Positions 55,376 through 55,670 of a DNA stretch of 55,670 nt are shown piece after piece. The translations under genes and the position numbers were made by a program. A model generated the notes under the pieces. The model was not told the origin of the DNA. It saw only the letters and a program-made list of their open reading frames with translations, and ran no database searches. Position 1 is the stretch's first letter. Each line of letters opens with the position of its first letter. Origin of the DNA: Gammaproteobacteria bacterium (lineage in GTDB: Bacteria > Pseudomonadota > Gammaproteobacteria > Pseudomonadales > PIVM01); NCBI GenBank assembly GCA_003353945.1, contig PIVM01000022.1, positions 1-55,670 of the forward strand, read 5' to 3'.

Positions 55376-55519
55376 TTACGGCGCAGCACCACCGAGATTC
55401 GTTGTCAAGCCGTCGATGACACCGCCAACAGTTACACCCAATGCTTGAAATGACGCCACAACAGTTGCCACAACAGTTGCCACAACCATGCTGCCAGCTA
55501 TGCATACTCAACTGTTGTT
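55376..55519 (-). pseudogene. Flp-type pilin remnant, frameshifted and 5'-truncated
   Basis: LTTVEYA is followed, after a one-base deletion, by IAGSMVVATVVATVVASFQA and LGVTVGGVIDGLTTNLGGAAP to a stop. TxxEYAxxxxxVAxxVVAxFxxLG is the hydrophobic core of Flp/Fap pilins. The leader and processing site were removed at the edge of the palindromic repeat that ends the window. Confidence 0.65.
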
Positions 55520-55670
55520 AGGGCCTCGGAAATAATAAATTTTCCAATTAAGCGCAGAATCATGCTTTCTCACCGAGGCGTTCAAATGGGAGCATATTGG
55601 AATATGTAAGCATTTGAACAACGAAGGTGAGGGAGCAGGAAGCAAGCGTAATTGGATAATTTATTTTTTC
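55518..55670. repeat. Palindromic MITE-like repeat, right-end copy
   Basis: Reverse orientation copy of the left-end repeat, about 95% identical. It starts TTAGGGCCTCGGAAATAATA and is cut by the end of the window. Its edge lies at the break in the flp-like gene. Confidence 0.85.

Noticed and set aside
1-55670. Whole window as a composite transposon bounded by inverted repeats
   Set aside because: The bounding repeats are short noncoding palindromes found elsewhere in the window, and housekeeping genes lie between them; contig breakage at repeats is the simpler explanation.

Overview
The window reads as a chromosomal segment of a marine-type gammaproteobacterium. Hda, the purM-purN pair and a DUF2066 gene next to an AI-2E family permease form a gammaproteobacterial housekeeping block (about 27.2-32.5 kb). 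The LbtU-like porin, the lipid/steroid-type enzymes and the two-component systems fit a free-living or sponge/invertebrate-associated member of the Cellvibrionales/Spongiibacteraceae area; that placement is an inference of low confidence. Both ends of the window are copies, in opposite orientation, of one 150-160 bp palindromic repeat, so the sequence is probably a contig that broke at repeats.

Layout: 0.3-2.5 kb holds a steroid 5-alpha-reductase-like enzyme beside the 3' stub of an NAD-dependent epimerase/3-beta-HSD, and an AraC regulator. 2.7-7.7 kb holds a frameshifted 7TMR-DISM hybrid kinase and a CPA1 Na+/H+ exchanger. 7.9-10.3 kb is an ArsR-controlled cassette of two methyltransferases and an SMR exporter. 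10.4-18.7 kb is a divergent sensory block: TonB receptor, YfiR-domain hybrid kinase with Hpt, and a second hybrid kinase. 18.7-24.3 kb is interrupted by ISKra4/IS6-type remnants and carries a haem-binding EB_dh protein, a GGDEF-EAL protein whose stop codon lies in an IS end, and a five-haem cytochrome c. 24.3-26.9 kb has an aldehyde dehydrogenase remnant, a crotonase and a siderophore-porin-like protein. After the housekeeping block come a DUF1214 protein, a MaoC hydratase, an orphan phage-type endolysin, nirBD with a sigma-54 promoter, a divergent PhzF protein, two LLM-class flavin/F420 oxidoreductases, a LysR/cytochrome b561/YceI unit and an EamA exporter. A giant internally duplicated membrane protein of unknown function follows (46.7-50.8 kb). 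The last 4.7 kb is a collapsed Tad (Flp pilus) locus in which only CpaE and an AAA ATPase remain whole.

The dominant theme is erosion. Many genes survive as 5' or 3' stubs with clean junctions (gpx-like, argD-like, malic enzyme, cpaB, epimerase, ALDH, EAL domain, almost every tad gene), and at least five families of short palindromic or MITE-like repeats are scattered between genes. The intact genes point to aerobic life with nitrite assimilation, lipid/steroid-type substrates, c-di-GMP signalling and elaborate two-component sensing. No tRNA, rRNA or CRISPR array was seen.
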